Assembly: GCA_020466095.1 (NCBI GenBank)
Contig: CM035806.1
Coordinates: 134,182,573-134,246,572, forward strand
DNA from: Chlorops oryzae
Lineage: Eukaryota > Arthropoda > Insecta > Diptera > Chloropidae
Direction of reading: 5' to 3'
Length of the DNA: 64,000 nt
Shown here: positions 35,139-45,850 of the stretch, piece by piece
How the letters are laid out: each line of letters starts with the position of its first letter
Position numbering within the stretch: the stretch's first letter is position 1
Made by a program: the position numbers and the translations under genes
Notes under the pieces: model-generated
The model's database searches: none
Seen by the model: only the letters and a program-made list of their open reading frames with translations
Told to the model about the DNA's origin: nothing

Positions 35139-35549
35139 TAGTGTCCGACCGAAGGTTCGGCTTCGGCTTCGGTAATCGGCATAATCGGCCAATTCTTAAT
35201 CTTCGGCTTCGGCTTCGGCTGGAAAAAGCCGAATATTTTAGCCGAATATTTTTGCATTTTAATGGAAGTAAAAAAGTCAGGATAGATTTTCAATTGCTTC
35301 ATTGAGACCTTTTACACAAGTGAATTATTGCCGTAAATTCTCACTTTGTGGGCGACTAAAGCGAAAGAATTTAGAGAAAATTTGAGCGGCTTTTTTTTGT
35401 GCTTGTCAAATGAATCAAGACTGATTTTGTTTCCTTACTGTAAAATGTTTTGCATTCGGCTTCGGCCTTCGGTCTTCGGCCGAAGTCTTCAACTCTGCCG
35501 ATTGTTCGGCTTCGGCTTCGGCTAAAAATCCACCTTCGGTCGGACACTA
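35139..35549. mobile_element. hAT-type MITE with TTCGGC-rich ends
   Basis: Ends TAGTGTCCGACCGAAGGT and the inverse. Subterminal GGCTTCGGCTTCGG repeats lie on both sides. The left target copy is ATAAATAC (35131-35138). The matching right copy is at 36683-36690 because a retrotransposon later inserted at the right border. Confidence 0.85.
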
Positions 35550-35555
35550 ATAAAT

Positions 35556-36675
35556 TATTATTAGGAGAGGGACAATTGTGCACTGCGACCAAAGGTGATC
35601 TATTGTGCTATCCCGTGTCTTGTTAACACCAGCTCAATCTAAGGCTTTTGATAAGCGCTACGATTGATCTGGGATTAAATGTTTTTATCTCATCAGGCTG
35701 TGGAAACGCCTTGTTGAGGTATTTCAATCGCTTGGTGGCGAGTGCCGGGCAAGAACAGAGCAGGTGAGTGGTGGTCTCGCACTGCTCTATGCAGTATCGG
35801 CATATGTCTGTGTCTGAGAGCTTTATTCTCTTCAGATGGTACCCAACTGGTCCATGACCAGTCATGAATCCGGTTAGTAGGCTGATTTCAAGCTACTGAG
35901 GCTTAGAATTTCCTTGGCTTTAAAACAGCCTGGTCTCAGGAGATTTTTTGCCTGCCGTAGGCCGTCGAGCATGGCCCAGTGCCTGCTAATCTTCCTGTGT
36001 TTCCATGCCTCCAGGATTTTGTAAAGATAGCTCGCCTGTACAGTACAAAAGGTTCTGGACCTATGAAGTCTGTATCAGCTCCCTTCTTTGCTAGCTGGTC
36101 TGCTATTTCGTTGCCTTCAAATCCTTCGTGTCCAGGAATCCATATAAGCGTTACATGATTGCACTTAGATAGTTCCTGAAGAAGTTTTAGGCAGAGCAGC
36201 ACAAGTTTTGAGCTCACAACGTTGGATTGCAAGGCTTTGAGCGCTGCTTGGCTGTCCGAGTGAATGGCTATGAGCGCTCCAGAAAGGCGTCTTCTTAGAC
36301 ATTCTCTGGCGCATAGCTCAATGGCATAAATTTCTGCCTGAAAGACTGATGGAAATTTTCCCATCGGGACGGATAGTTTGAGATTGGGGCCATAGACTCC
36401 GGCCCCACTGTTCTCATTTTCAAGTTTTGACCCATCCGTGTACCATGCAAGTGTTTCCGCTGGTAGGCATACCTTTCTATCCGCCCAGTCTTTGTCGGGG
36501 TGTATCAAAACCTCGAACTTCCTGTTGAATATGTATGTTTTCTCGCAACCATCTGGCATCCTGAATGAAGGTTCATAGAAAGCCATTTCCAGGATGCTAA
36601 GGTGGCCCGTGAGATCCCCTGCTTTCAAGGAGAGAACGTTAGGTAATCGAAGTGCGCTTCTTGCAGCCTCCATTT
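35556..36675 (-). mobile_element. 5'-truncated non-LTR retrotransposon with RNase H
   Basis: Minus-strand frame 36673-35936 contains an RNase H domain: WYTDGSK (Asp), FQAEIYAIELCA (Glu), AIHSDSQAALKAL (Asp) and WIPGHEGFEGNEIADQLAKKG. After a frameshift near 35870-35935, 35865-35623 encodes a Cys/His C-terminus (CRYCIEQCETTTHLLCSC). RNase H plus this terminus suits the I/R1/LOA side of the non-LTR tree. The 3' tail reads as AAT repeats. A 13-bp duplication GACACTAATAAAT flanks it (35543-35555, 36676-36688). The reverse transcriptase is missing, so it is a dead-on-arrival copy. Confidence 0.88.
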
Positions 36676-37507
36676 GACACTAATAAATACTTATAGGCCA
36701 AAAAGTGGAGTAAAAATTTAAAGAACATTTTTCGTATGAAACCGTAACTGTAACTGAAAAACCCAATGATGTAGTTCTAATCCCCGTGGCTGAAATACGG
36801 GGAAACCGTTTCTTTCAGGTCAGTCTGAAAAAATTATTGTAAAAAACTAGCACGGTATCATTTATGACACTTATTTACTAAAAATAAACTGCATCAACTG
36901 TAAAATCTTTTTATCGAACTATTTAAGAACCATAATTTATTGTCCTCTCTCTCTTTTTGACGATATCATGCAGAAAAGGGTAAATAAAACTATATACCAG
37001 TGAAAAAAAAATTCCCCGCTTATGTAATATACCATGCAATAAAGCGTTAAACTTAAAATAATTTTTAAGCAAAAATTCCATAAAATTTTTTTTTCAAGAG
37101 CCTTAAAAATCCGTGAAAATTCTGCAATTTAATTATACAAGTATTAGTTTAATTTTGGAATTCACCTTTTTTGGACATGTACCTTATACCTAGTTACTTT
37201 TGTTTTTGTGAACCTGTACCTAGAACTAGTTTCTTGTGTTTGGAAGGAAGTTCCTTCAAGGAACTGCAGCTGTACCTAGGTACGTCTATCTACGCCACTG
37301 GCCAAGCTCCAATCCTTTTCTTGATACCATTTTTGTATTGCACAGCTGAAAATATTTATCCAAAAATTGGCCTTTAAATATGCTATACATTTTGCATCAT
37401 TTATCAAGTACATGCTTTCAGGAACTGATTTTTTTTTTCAAAGACTGCTATTCGAGTCTATAAAATTAAGGGGTTTATTCTGGTGTGAAAGCATAAATGC
37501 TAATAAA

Positions 37508-38542
37508 CAGGGCTCGGATTTTGTTGCATTTATAAATTTAAAGCATACTTTATGGGGCTAAATTTTTCTTACCAAAATTTTGCATGACATTAATAATTCG
37601 GTCCTAAATACTGATATTGAAAATAACACAAGCGGTTTTTAAGATAAATTCGTTGAAAGTACACAAAAAATGAATTTTTTACAGAAAAATCAAAATTTGT
37701 TCGACTTTGAGCATCAAATTGCACCATTAATTGTTAAAACTTTTTGGTGTTTTTTATATTTCGTGAAAATTGAATTATCCTAGAACACCTTATCGTTTAA
37801 AAATTTTAAATATGGGATACCACAATTTAGAAAACTTCAATCACAAAAATCATTGGTATAAAAAACTGAATGCGTGGTTTTCTCGAAACTCTGACGTGAT
37901 GGAATTTTTTCATTATTTTTCAATTTTTTTCTGAAACAAAATCTAATGAAAACACTACTTTTTACTCAAAAAGGTTTTTCGTTGTAGGTCTGTGTAATTG
38001 TCTTTGCTTGTTGTCTTTAATTGTTTAATGTAATTTGACAAAACAATTTTAATGGTTTGTTCGCAATTCGTACTAAATCATTCGTTCATTTGTATCGTTT
38101 TAAAATCATTGTTTTTTGTTTCTCATTTTTGTTAAATTTGTAACTGTGACCATACATATGTGAAAAATCTGTAAGTTGGCTTTTGTGAAGTGTACAATCA
38201 AAAATTTTATTCATTTGAAATTTTGTTATAGGATGTAATAAATAAACATGTACCCCTGAAGAAGGCGGAATACAGCCGCCGAAACGTTGGGAAAAAATAA
38301 TGGATTGGATCATATTTTTCAATCGCATTTGAGAGAATTTTGACCAAAATAGCCCATTAGGAAATATTGATTTTGTGAATAAGTTTAGCGAAGTTGAACT
38401 TCAAGCCGCTTTTCTAACTTAAAAAAAAAATTCATATTGAAGTTACAAATCATTTTGAATCTTAATTTTATTTCAGTTCGGCAAAATTTTTACTCCATAA
38501 AGTATGCTTTAAATTTATAAATGCAACAAAATCCGAGCCCTG
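37508..38542. mobile_element. hAT-type MITE, TSD CTAATAAA, with a nested insert
   Basis: Ends CAGGGCTCGGATTTTGTTG and the exact inverse, with a perfect 8-bp duplication CTAATAAA (37500-37507 and 38543-38550). Compared with 1015-1256, about 790 bp have been inserted between ATTTTGC and GAATAAG (about 37584-38375). The insert is bordered by ATTTTGC / ATTTTGT. Confidence 0.85.
38256..38286 (+). other. Hammerhead-like core motif
   Basis: CTGAAGA (38256-38262), GGCGG (38264-38268), loop, CCGCC (38276-38280), GAAAC (38281-38285). This is the CUGANGA - stem II - GAAA order of hammerhead ribozymes, as found in Penelope-like elements. One unpaired A precedes stem II. The partner strands for stems I and III were not established. 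Confidence 0.35.
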
Positions 38543-39975
38543 CTAATAAAGTTCAAGCAATTTACTTTTTTCATATGGCTTTATTTGTATTTTGTACAAG
38601 AAAGTGTTTATAAAAACCTTTTTAATTAAATTAGACACCAAAAAAATGAGGTCACTGGTGAATATGATAGCGACTCTCATGTTATCTGAAATAGAAAAAC
38701 TCGAATGTATTATTATTCAATAGGACTGCCGTAATCGTCCGTACAAAAATTAATAGATTTCATTAAAACAATGGGGGACTTTGAAAACAGTGTACTTACG
38801 AAAATTTGGCATTTTTTGTTGTTACAAATCGTTAAAAAAATTAAAATATTTTTGAATACATACATATAAGTAATTCTGGTATGTGCGAAAGCTATGAATA
38901 AGTAGAAAATCATACAAATATAAATGGTATAGCCGTCTGCGGGCCCCTGAAAGGGTTTTTGAACCCGGTAGCGCCTAGCGATGCCATATGGCATCACTAA
39001 AAGGGTTCGTTTTCTGTCATCGCCATATCTGATCTGATATCTGATCGTTAGGCTGGGTCGGTTTTACGAAAGCTCATAATTTTACTACATATTCCAACGC
39101 GATCACAGACCTTTTTTTTCATACAAGAACGACCCACCCTACTGATCATATTTTATTTTATTTTTTATATTTATTTATTTTTTTAAATCAGGCGCTACCG
39201 GGTTAAAATTTTATCGATTTTTGGATAGCTACTACCTAAAAGTACTGTAGAAACAAATGTGAAAGTTCCTATTGCGTAGTGTCCATGAAATATCTTTGAA
39301 AAATCATTTTTAGTAAGCAATTTTTCAATTTCAATTTTTTATCTCTCAAAAACTAATTAAGATGGAAAGCTGAAACAAATGGCGACTGATACGTAATAAA
39401 AGAAGGAAAATAATTTTTTATTTTAAATTTTACTCCGAAAAATATTTATCTACGAAAAATAAAATAAAATGAAACAAATTTTCTCAGTGTAATCCGGTTT
39501 TTGCAACACTTTCCGGTTGTTTTGAACAAAAAAAAACCTCTCAGAATAGTTTTTTTGTTTCTTATGCGTTAAAGGATTAAGCGGGGCACATAAACTAAGG
39601 TGGATCGTTTTGTTCGACAAAAAAATATGATAGTTACACTAGTAAAATTAGATTCGGCGATTTTTGTTTGAGAAGGAATGCCCAGGTAACCATAGAGAAA
39701 AACCGAATGTTTTTCTTGCGCTTATTCAATATAAGGTCCATCATAAATAAACCTAGAAGCATGCTTAAAATTATTACAGAAAAAATCAAAATTTCTATCT
39801 CCTCAAAAATCGTTTTAAATTGAAATTTTCTATTTTTGATACTTAGCATAATTTTAGGCATGAGAAATAAATAATTTTTTGCTTGAAAAATCAACATTAA
39901 TCGGTCATTTTAAAATAGTTATTAAAAATAATATATACCTTTTCGAATGACTTCGGTTGTGAGAGATGTAGAAGT

Positions 39976-40270
39976 TAGTGTCCGACCGAAGGTGGATTTT
40001 GAGTCGAAGCCGAAGCCGAACAATCGGCAGAGTTGAAGACTTCGGCCGAAGACCGAAGGCCGAAGCCGAATGCAAAAAATTTTACAGTAAGGAAACAAAA
40101 TCAGTCTTTATACATTTGACAAGCACAAAAAAAAAAAAACCGCTCAAATTTTCTCTAAATTCTTTCGCTTTAGTCGCCCACAAAGTGAGAATTTACGGCA
40201 ATAATTCACTAGTGCAAAAGGTCTCAATGAAGCAATTGAAAATCTATCCTGACTTTTTTACTTCCATTCA
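39976..40270. mobile_element. Truncated copy of the TAGTGTCCGACC MITE
   Basis: Starts TAGTGTCCGACCGAAGGTGG and follows the 35139-35549 element in reverse, including CGAAGCCGAAGCCGAA and the segment around GACAAGCACAAAA. Homology fades near 40270 and the other terminus is absent. Confidence 0.7.
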
Positions 40271-40724
40271 TAAATTACAACCCTTCCCTCAAAAGTGGAG
40301 GTTTCCCCATAAAATCCATTTGCGCGACCTCTAAAAGTCCTTCAAAAAATCTGAAAAAATTCTCAAAATCTTTTTAGGCAATTATCTTTCGAATTCCGTG
40401 TGGAAATTTTAACAATTCCAAAAAAAAAAATTTCTTTTTCGGACACCCTAGTACTTATTAGTAACAAGTTATATACACTGGAACGGGGTTTATTAATATC
40501 ACCAGAAAAATCAATAAAATAAAGGACAACCAAAGGCCGATTAATTATTTTCCCCAAATCGCCAAAAAAAAGGACATGTCCTTTTAAAAAAGGACGTTTG
40601 GTCACCCTAGGAAAACCTTTGTTTACAAAAGCTCAAGGTCAAAATTCACATTTGGCCTATGGTTTCTTCGGCATAATTATTCATTATATATAGATGATTA
40701 AAAAATCGATCCACCTTAATATAC

Positions 40725-40981
40725 ATATCGCACACCCTCTTCTAAGGTGACACAACTCAAAATTTCTAATTTTTCAGAAAACGCAAAAAAAAAAAAATGC
40801 GTCGCAGTGTCAATCAAAGCAAGAAGAAATGCATTGACGGGGTATTTCAGCTTTTTATAATATCCAAAACGGAATAGAATTTTTCGTGCAGATAGAGAGG
40901 TGAACTATGACCAAGTTCCATATGTTAACTCAAAATTGACGATTTTTGAGTTGTGTCGCCTTAGAAGAGGGTGTGCGATAT
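40725..40981. mobile_element. Short element with 38-bp inverted repeats
   Basis: 40725-40762 (ATATCGCACACCCTCTTCTA start) and 40944-40981 are inverse complements with a single mismatch. 257 bp, non-coding. A hairpin MITE; family not assigned. Confidence 0.75.
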
Positions 40982-40999
40982 ATGCAAGGAATACTGTAC

Positions 41000-43058
41000 A
41001 TTGAAGTAGTTGACATTTTTCGTGGGAATTTTATTGAGGACGAAAGGGAGGAAAGGAAAATTTTGGGGCTTTCTATGGGAAATCCACTCAAGAAAATATC
41101 CCAACACTGGCACGAACAAAAATGATAAAAATAAAAGTTCTTCAGAATACTCTAAATAAGTAAAATGCAAAATTTCAAGTCCGTACGTATTTTAGTTAAA
41201 ATTTTGTACGACCTTAAAGTTACGCATTGTACGAAGCGCAGTTTTGCTAAGGCGAGTATCGCTTCGATATGCGTAAGGTTTAATAAAATTTTGTTCAGCA
41301 AACATTAACTAATATATATTGTGTTATATATCAATGAAAAATATAAAAAATTTTGTAATATTATTCCAAAAAGATTTTTTTTGAATTTTAATCATCATAA
41401 AAAGTAGCGTTAGTTAGAAAAATTGATTATTTGGGAGTAAAAGATGAGAACTTCACAAATTTTAAAAAACATTAAAAAAATATTACGAAAAAAGACCCCT
41501 CCAGTTTTTTTTTTATATATTTTTTTTACTGCTATTTTTTATAAAACAAAATACTTAATGAAAGAATTCGCTTGCAGATTTCCAAGTTATAATGCCACTT
41601 TCAGATGTCTTAAAATGCTCTATGTAACTTTGCGAAAATATAACATGTGCCTATAATTTATTTTGCGTGTATGGTCACTATAGAACTAGATAAATTATAT
41701 GTAAATTAAAAGATGAAAATCTATTCTGTTGAAGAAAAATAATACCTTATAAAAATAAAAAGCCAAAATTGTGAAATTTTAGTTCGAATTGTGGGCTTTG
41801 CAAGGGAATATTACACTTTTTTGATAATTTTCAAATCGAGCTAAAAAAAAAAAAATAAGGAAAAAGACCTTCCCAATTTTTTTTATATATTATTACTGAC
41901 AGCGCGATCTAAAAACGAAAAAAAAATTAAGTTAAAAGCCCTGCAGATTCAAAAGTTATGAGACTTTTTCTGAGGGTGCATAAAATATGCTAAAAACAAG
42001 TGTAGTATATGAGTTAAAAAAGTACTTATTCAAACGTTACATTTGTATAGATGCTTAGAAAAACGTTTTTTTTTTTTTGTTGTTATTACACTTATAAATG
42101 TAATTGGCAACGTTGATATAAACTAATTTGTTGCTCTTTTAGACTCCTAATTGTTATACATTTATTATGAAAGACTATGTTCGCGTCTTAAGTCTTTGCT
42201 CGATCTCTCTCGCTTTTGATATTAGAACTGTGTACGCAAAGACTTAAGACGCAAACGTGAAAACAGTAACAAAATCCTACGTTATCTATTAATAGACATT
42301 CCCTAGGGCTGGACCGTGTATTTTTTTTTTTTTTTTTTTTTGTGCTAAATACACATTTAAATTTTACAAATAAATATCATTCGTTAATATTTTCTGAATT
42401 TTAATGAGACTTTCGGGAGTTTCAAAAGTACTCTATTTACCAACTTTGAGTAGGCGTAGCACAAAAAGTGGGCATGGTAGCAAATTTAAATTAGGGTTTT
42501 CCAATTTCGGAGCACAACAGTAAACTCTGTTCCGAATTTCAATCCTTTAGGACTAGAATTGCGTAATTTGGGTCCCCCTTTACATGGGGGGAGGGGGGTG
42601 TGGATTTGGGTGGTTCGATTTTCAAAATTTTTTCAAAATTTCTTAATTTTATGAAAATAAACCTCCATGCCAAATATCATTGCTCTCGCACAACTCCTTC
42701 TATTTTTGGCCACGAGATGTATGGAGACTCGACACTGTGCGTCGCAGCTCCACTCAATACATTCATTTTTGTATGAGTGGCTCTCGATAATAAAAAAGAA
42801 ATAAAACGAAAATTATTTCTCATAATTGCATTCAACTGTATGAAGTTCTGAGCGTCTGAGGGTTCGATTATTAATATTTCCAATTTCCAATAATTGCAAC
42901 GATCATCAACAGTTCGACCCAAGTGCAATTGCAACGATGATAAATTTATGTGTTGCAAAAAGTGTCAGAAATTTGCATACCAAATTCGTTAATTCTCCCG
43001 AGCTCAAGAGGAGCTTGTTCAAATTGTTTACGATGTTGTAATGGGACGGGAAGAATTG

Positions 43059-43095
<37 letters not shown>

Positions 43096-44369
43096 AAAAC
43101 TTCATTTCAATTTGCATGCGCATTCGCAGAACTGTGCGAAAAAAAGGAGGGTGCTGAGGACAACAGGAAGAAAAGGACTCGACACTTAAAATCGCATTAG
43201 CGCTTTTGTGTAAATATTTGCATAATCCACACGCTGGCATAAGACAGAAGACAGAAGGCAGAAGAACGAGACCGACAACTCTATTTTGTGTTAGTGTTAT
43301 GAGAAAATGAGCACAAAGGGACACAAATGGGCCCAACCGATCGACCCACCACGTGACAATGCATTTCCGATTGAGTGCGATCGATCGATGGATTGAAATG
43401 ATCATTTATCCACCGATGAGGGGTGACGGTTGAGGGTTGAGAGTTGTACAATGAGCAGAGATTTTGCAAAGTATCTCACTCGATATTTGGAATCGATCGG
43501 CCTCAATCCGCAAACACAATTGGCATACATGACACAAGTCAAAAAGGAATCAACACGAGCAAAGGACAAGAGGGAACAACGGAAAACAACAACAACAACA
43601 ACAACGACGACGACGAGGACGAGGAGAAAGGAATTCGCAAATTCACGCATTGCAAACAAGCCGAAAAGAGCCCAGAGGCGACGCTGGTCTACCAAGCCAA
43701 AGACAAGACAAAACGAGATCGGTATTAGGCGTGTTGTTTACGAAGGATTAGATCGGAGGTAAGTGTTTCGTATGAAAACAAAATTTGTTACACAAAAGAG
43801 AAATGAAAAATGATCATTAATTTCGTAATTCCTCAATAATTATGGATACTATCGAATTATTAGTTTGTTTTTTTGTTTGTTTGTTAAAAAATTTGCTTTT
43901 CAAAGCGGCCTTTTATTTTTGAATAAGTATTTATAGGGTAATTTTTTGGGCTTTTCTTCTGATTTTGGCCAAATATGGAGCTTTTACGGATCACTTAGTG
44001 CCACAATTCTTTTTTCAAGTCTAACCCTACAACTTTTCCATAGATAGAAAATTAAAATATTGAATGGTTTACGAGATATAGCCATAAGTTAGAGCGCAAC
44101 TTAATACTCGGCCACTCTTTTTGATATTGATTTAAAATCGATCTGTATAGCCAATCTGACAAAAACAAATATAGACCAACTGCTAAATTTATCAAGTGCT
44201 TTCAGACACTACATTCGATGATCTTAAATGTGTTCCAGTGTACGTGAACACTTTGATTATACACCTACACCTACAAACTTAATAGAAATCTTCTTACGGC
44301 TAATAGGTACTTATATTGACATTAGTTATCGAAGGATAATCACTATTTATTTACATATGTGCACATATA
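41000..44369. other. No gene recognised; low-complexity and regulatory-like DNA
   Basis: Contains a T-run at about 42321-42340, an inverted repeat 42180-42199/42236-42255 (TTCGCGTCTTAAGTCTTTGC), a 32-base A-run at 43061-43092, and a CAA repeat near 43588. The stretch 43120-43760 is more GC-rich and ends in a strong donor-like GGAG|GTAAGT at 43758/43759, so it could be a non-coding first exon of a neighbouring gene. Confidence 0.35.
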
Positions 44370-45632
44370 ACAGGTTGGCTGATAAGTCCCCGGTCTAACA
44401 AAGAAAAACACATTTTTTTTGTCAAAATTCGTTTTTATTATTCAACATAGTTCCCTTCAAGAGCGATACAACGATTATAACGATCTTCCAATTTTTTGAT
44501 ACCATTTTGGTAGTACTCCTTCGGTTTTGCCTCAAAATAGGCCTCAGTTTTTCCCTGCGAGCATCCTTTTGAGGTCTGAGAACAAGAAAAAGTCGCTGGG
44601 GGCCAGATCTGGAGAATACGGTGGGTGGGGAAGCAATTCGAAGCCTAATTCATGAATTTTTGCCATCGTTCTCAATGACTTGTGGCACGGTGCGTTGTCT
44701 TGGTGGAACAACACTTTTTTCTTCTTCATATGGGGCCGTTTTGCCGCGATTTCGACCTTCAAACGCTCCAATAACGACATATAATAGTCACTGTTGATGG
44801 TTTTTCCCTTCTCAAGATAATCGATAAAAATTATTCCATGCCCATCCCAAAAAACAGAGGCCATTACTTTGCCAGCGGACTTTTGAGTCTTTCCACGCTT
44901 CGGAGACGGTTCACCGATCGCTGTCCACTCAGCCGACTGTCGATTGGACTCAGGAGTGTAGTGATAGAGCCATGTTTCATCCATTGTCACATATCGACGC
45001 AAAAACTCGGGTGTATTGCGAGTTAACAGCTGCAAACACCGCTCAGAATCATCAACACGTTGTTGTTTTTGGTCAAATGTGAGCTCGCGCGGCACCCATT
45101 TTGCACAGAGCTTTTTCATATCCAAATATTGATGAATGATATGACCAACACGTTCCTTTGATATCTTTAAGGCCTCTGCTATCTCGATCAACTTCATTTT
45201 ACGGTCATTCAAAATCATTTTGTGAATTTTTTTGATGTTTTCGTCGGTAACCACCTCTTTCGGGCGTCCACTGCGTTCACCGTCCTCCGTGCTCATTTCA
45301 CCACGCTTGAATTTTGCATACCAATCAATTATTGTTGATTTTCCTGGGGCAGAGTCCGGAAACTCATTATCAAGCCAAGTTTTTGCTTCCACTGTATTTT
45401 TTCCCTTCAGAAAACAGTATTTTATCAAAACACGAAATTCCTTTTTTTTCCATTTTTTTCACAATAACAAAAGTTGCTTCACAAAAGACGCTCTATCTCA
45501 CAAACTAATTGACTTACAGACGTCAAATTTTGACAGGAATCATTTGAAGGTTGCCACTATATAAAAATAATATGCATTTAATACTAGCGACGCCATCTAT
45601 GTGTCAGACCGGGGACTTATCAGCCAACCTGT
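44370..45632 (-). mobile_element. Himar1-like mariner, copy 2, nearly intact
   Basis: Terminal repeats begin ACAGGTTGGCTGATAAGTCC on both sides (28-bp class), flanked by TA (44368-44369, 45633-45634). 1263 bp. The minus-strand transposase is almost identical to my memory of Himar1: ATG at 45453, DNA-binding HTH region (IIDWYAKFKRGEMSTEDGE), catalytic Asp in VTMDETWLYHYT, HQDNAPCHKS, and PSDFFLF, a DD34D triad. Two lesions are visible: an extra A in the run right after the start (eight instead of seven), and a deletion of about 25-30 bp near 44547 that removes the part after KRMLAGK and brings in a TGA at 44546-44544. The transposase is therefore broken. Confidence 0.95.
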
Positions 45633-45634
45633 TA

Positions 45635-45850
45635 GTAGAATCTGGATAGAATGAAAGAATTTTTTTGAAGGCATGTTCACATAACCGAGGCTGTTCACAC
45701 TATCGAGATTCCTTCTCCGAAGGATTTTTGAACGGCCCTCTCGCGAAAAATACAAATACCAGCGTAATCTGTTGTATAAGCCTCGTTCAAAGTGTTCACA
45801 CCACCGAAATGTTCACTCTTACCGCGGCTCACACTATCCAGAGTCGACTG
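45635..45850. mobile_element. pogo-like MITE abutting the mariner
   Basis: GTAGAATCTGGATAGAATGA directly follows the mariner's TA; the right end is ATCCAGAGTCGACTG before TA. Same family as 2121-2461. The first few bases are missing, suggesting that the mariner inserted at or near its left terminus. Confidence 0.65.

Noticed and set aside
43430..43762. 110-codon frame with a Thr run
   Set aside because: Low-complexity CAA/ACG repeats in all frames and no family resemblance; at most a non-coding exon.
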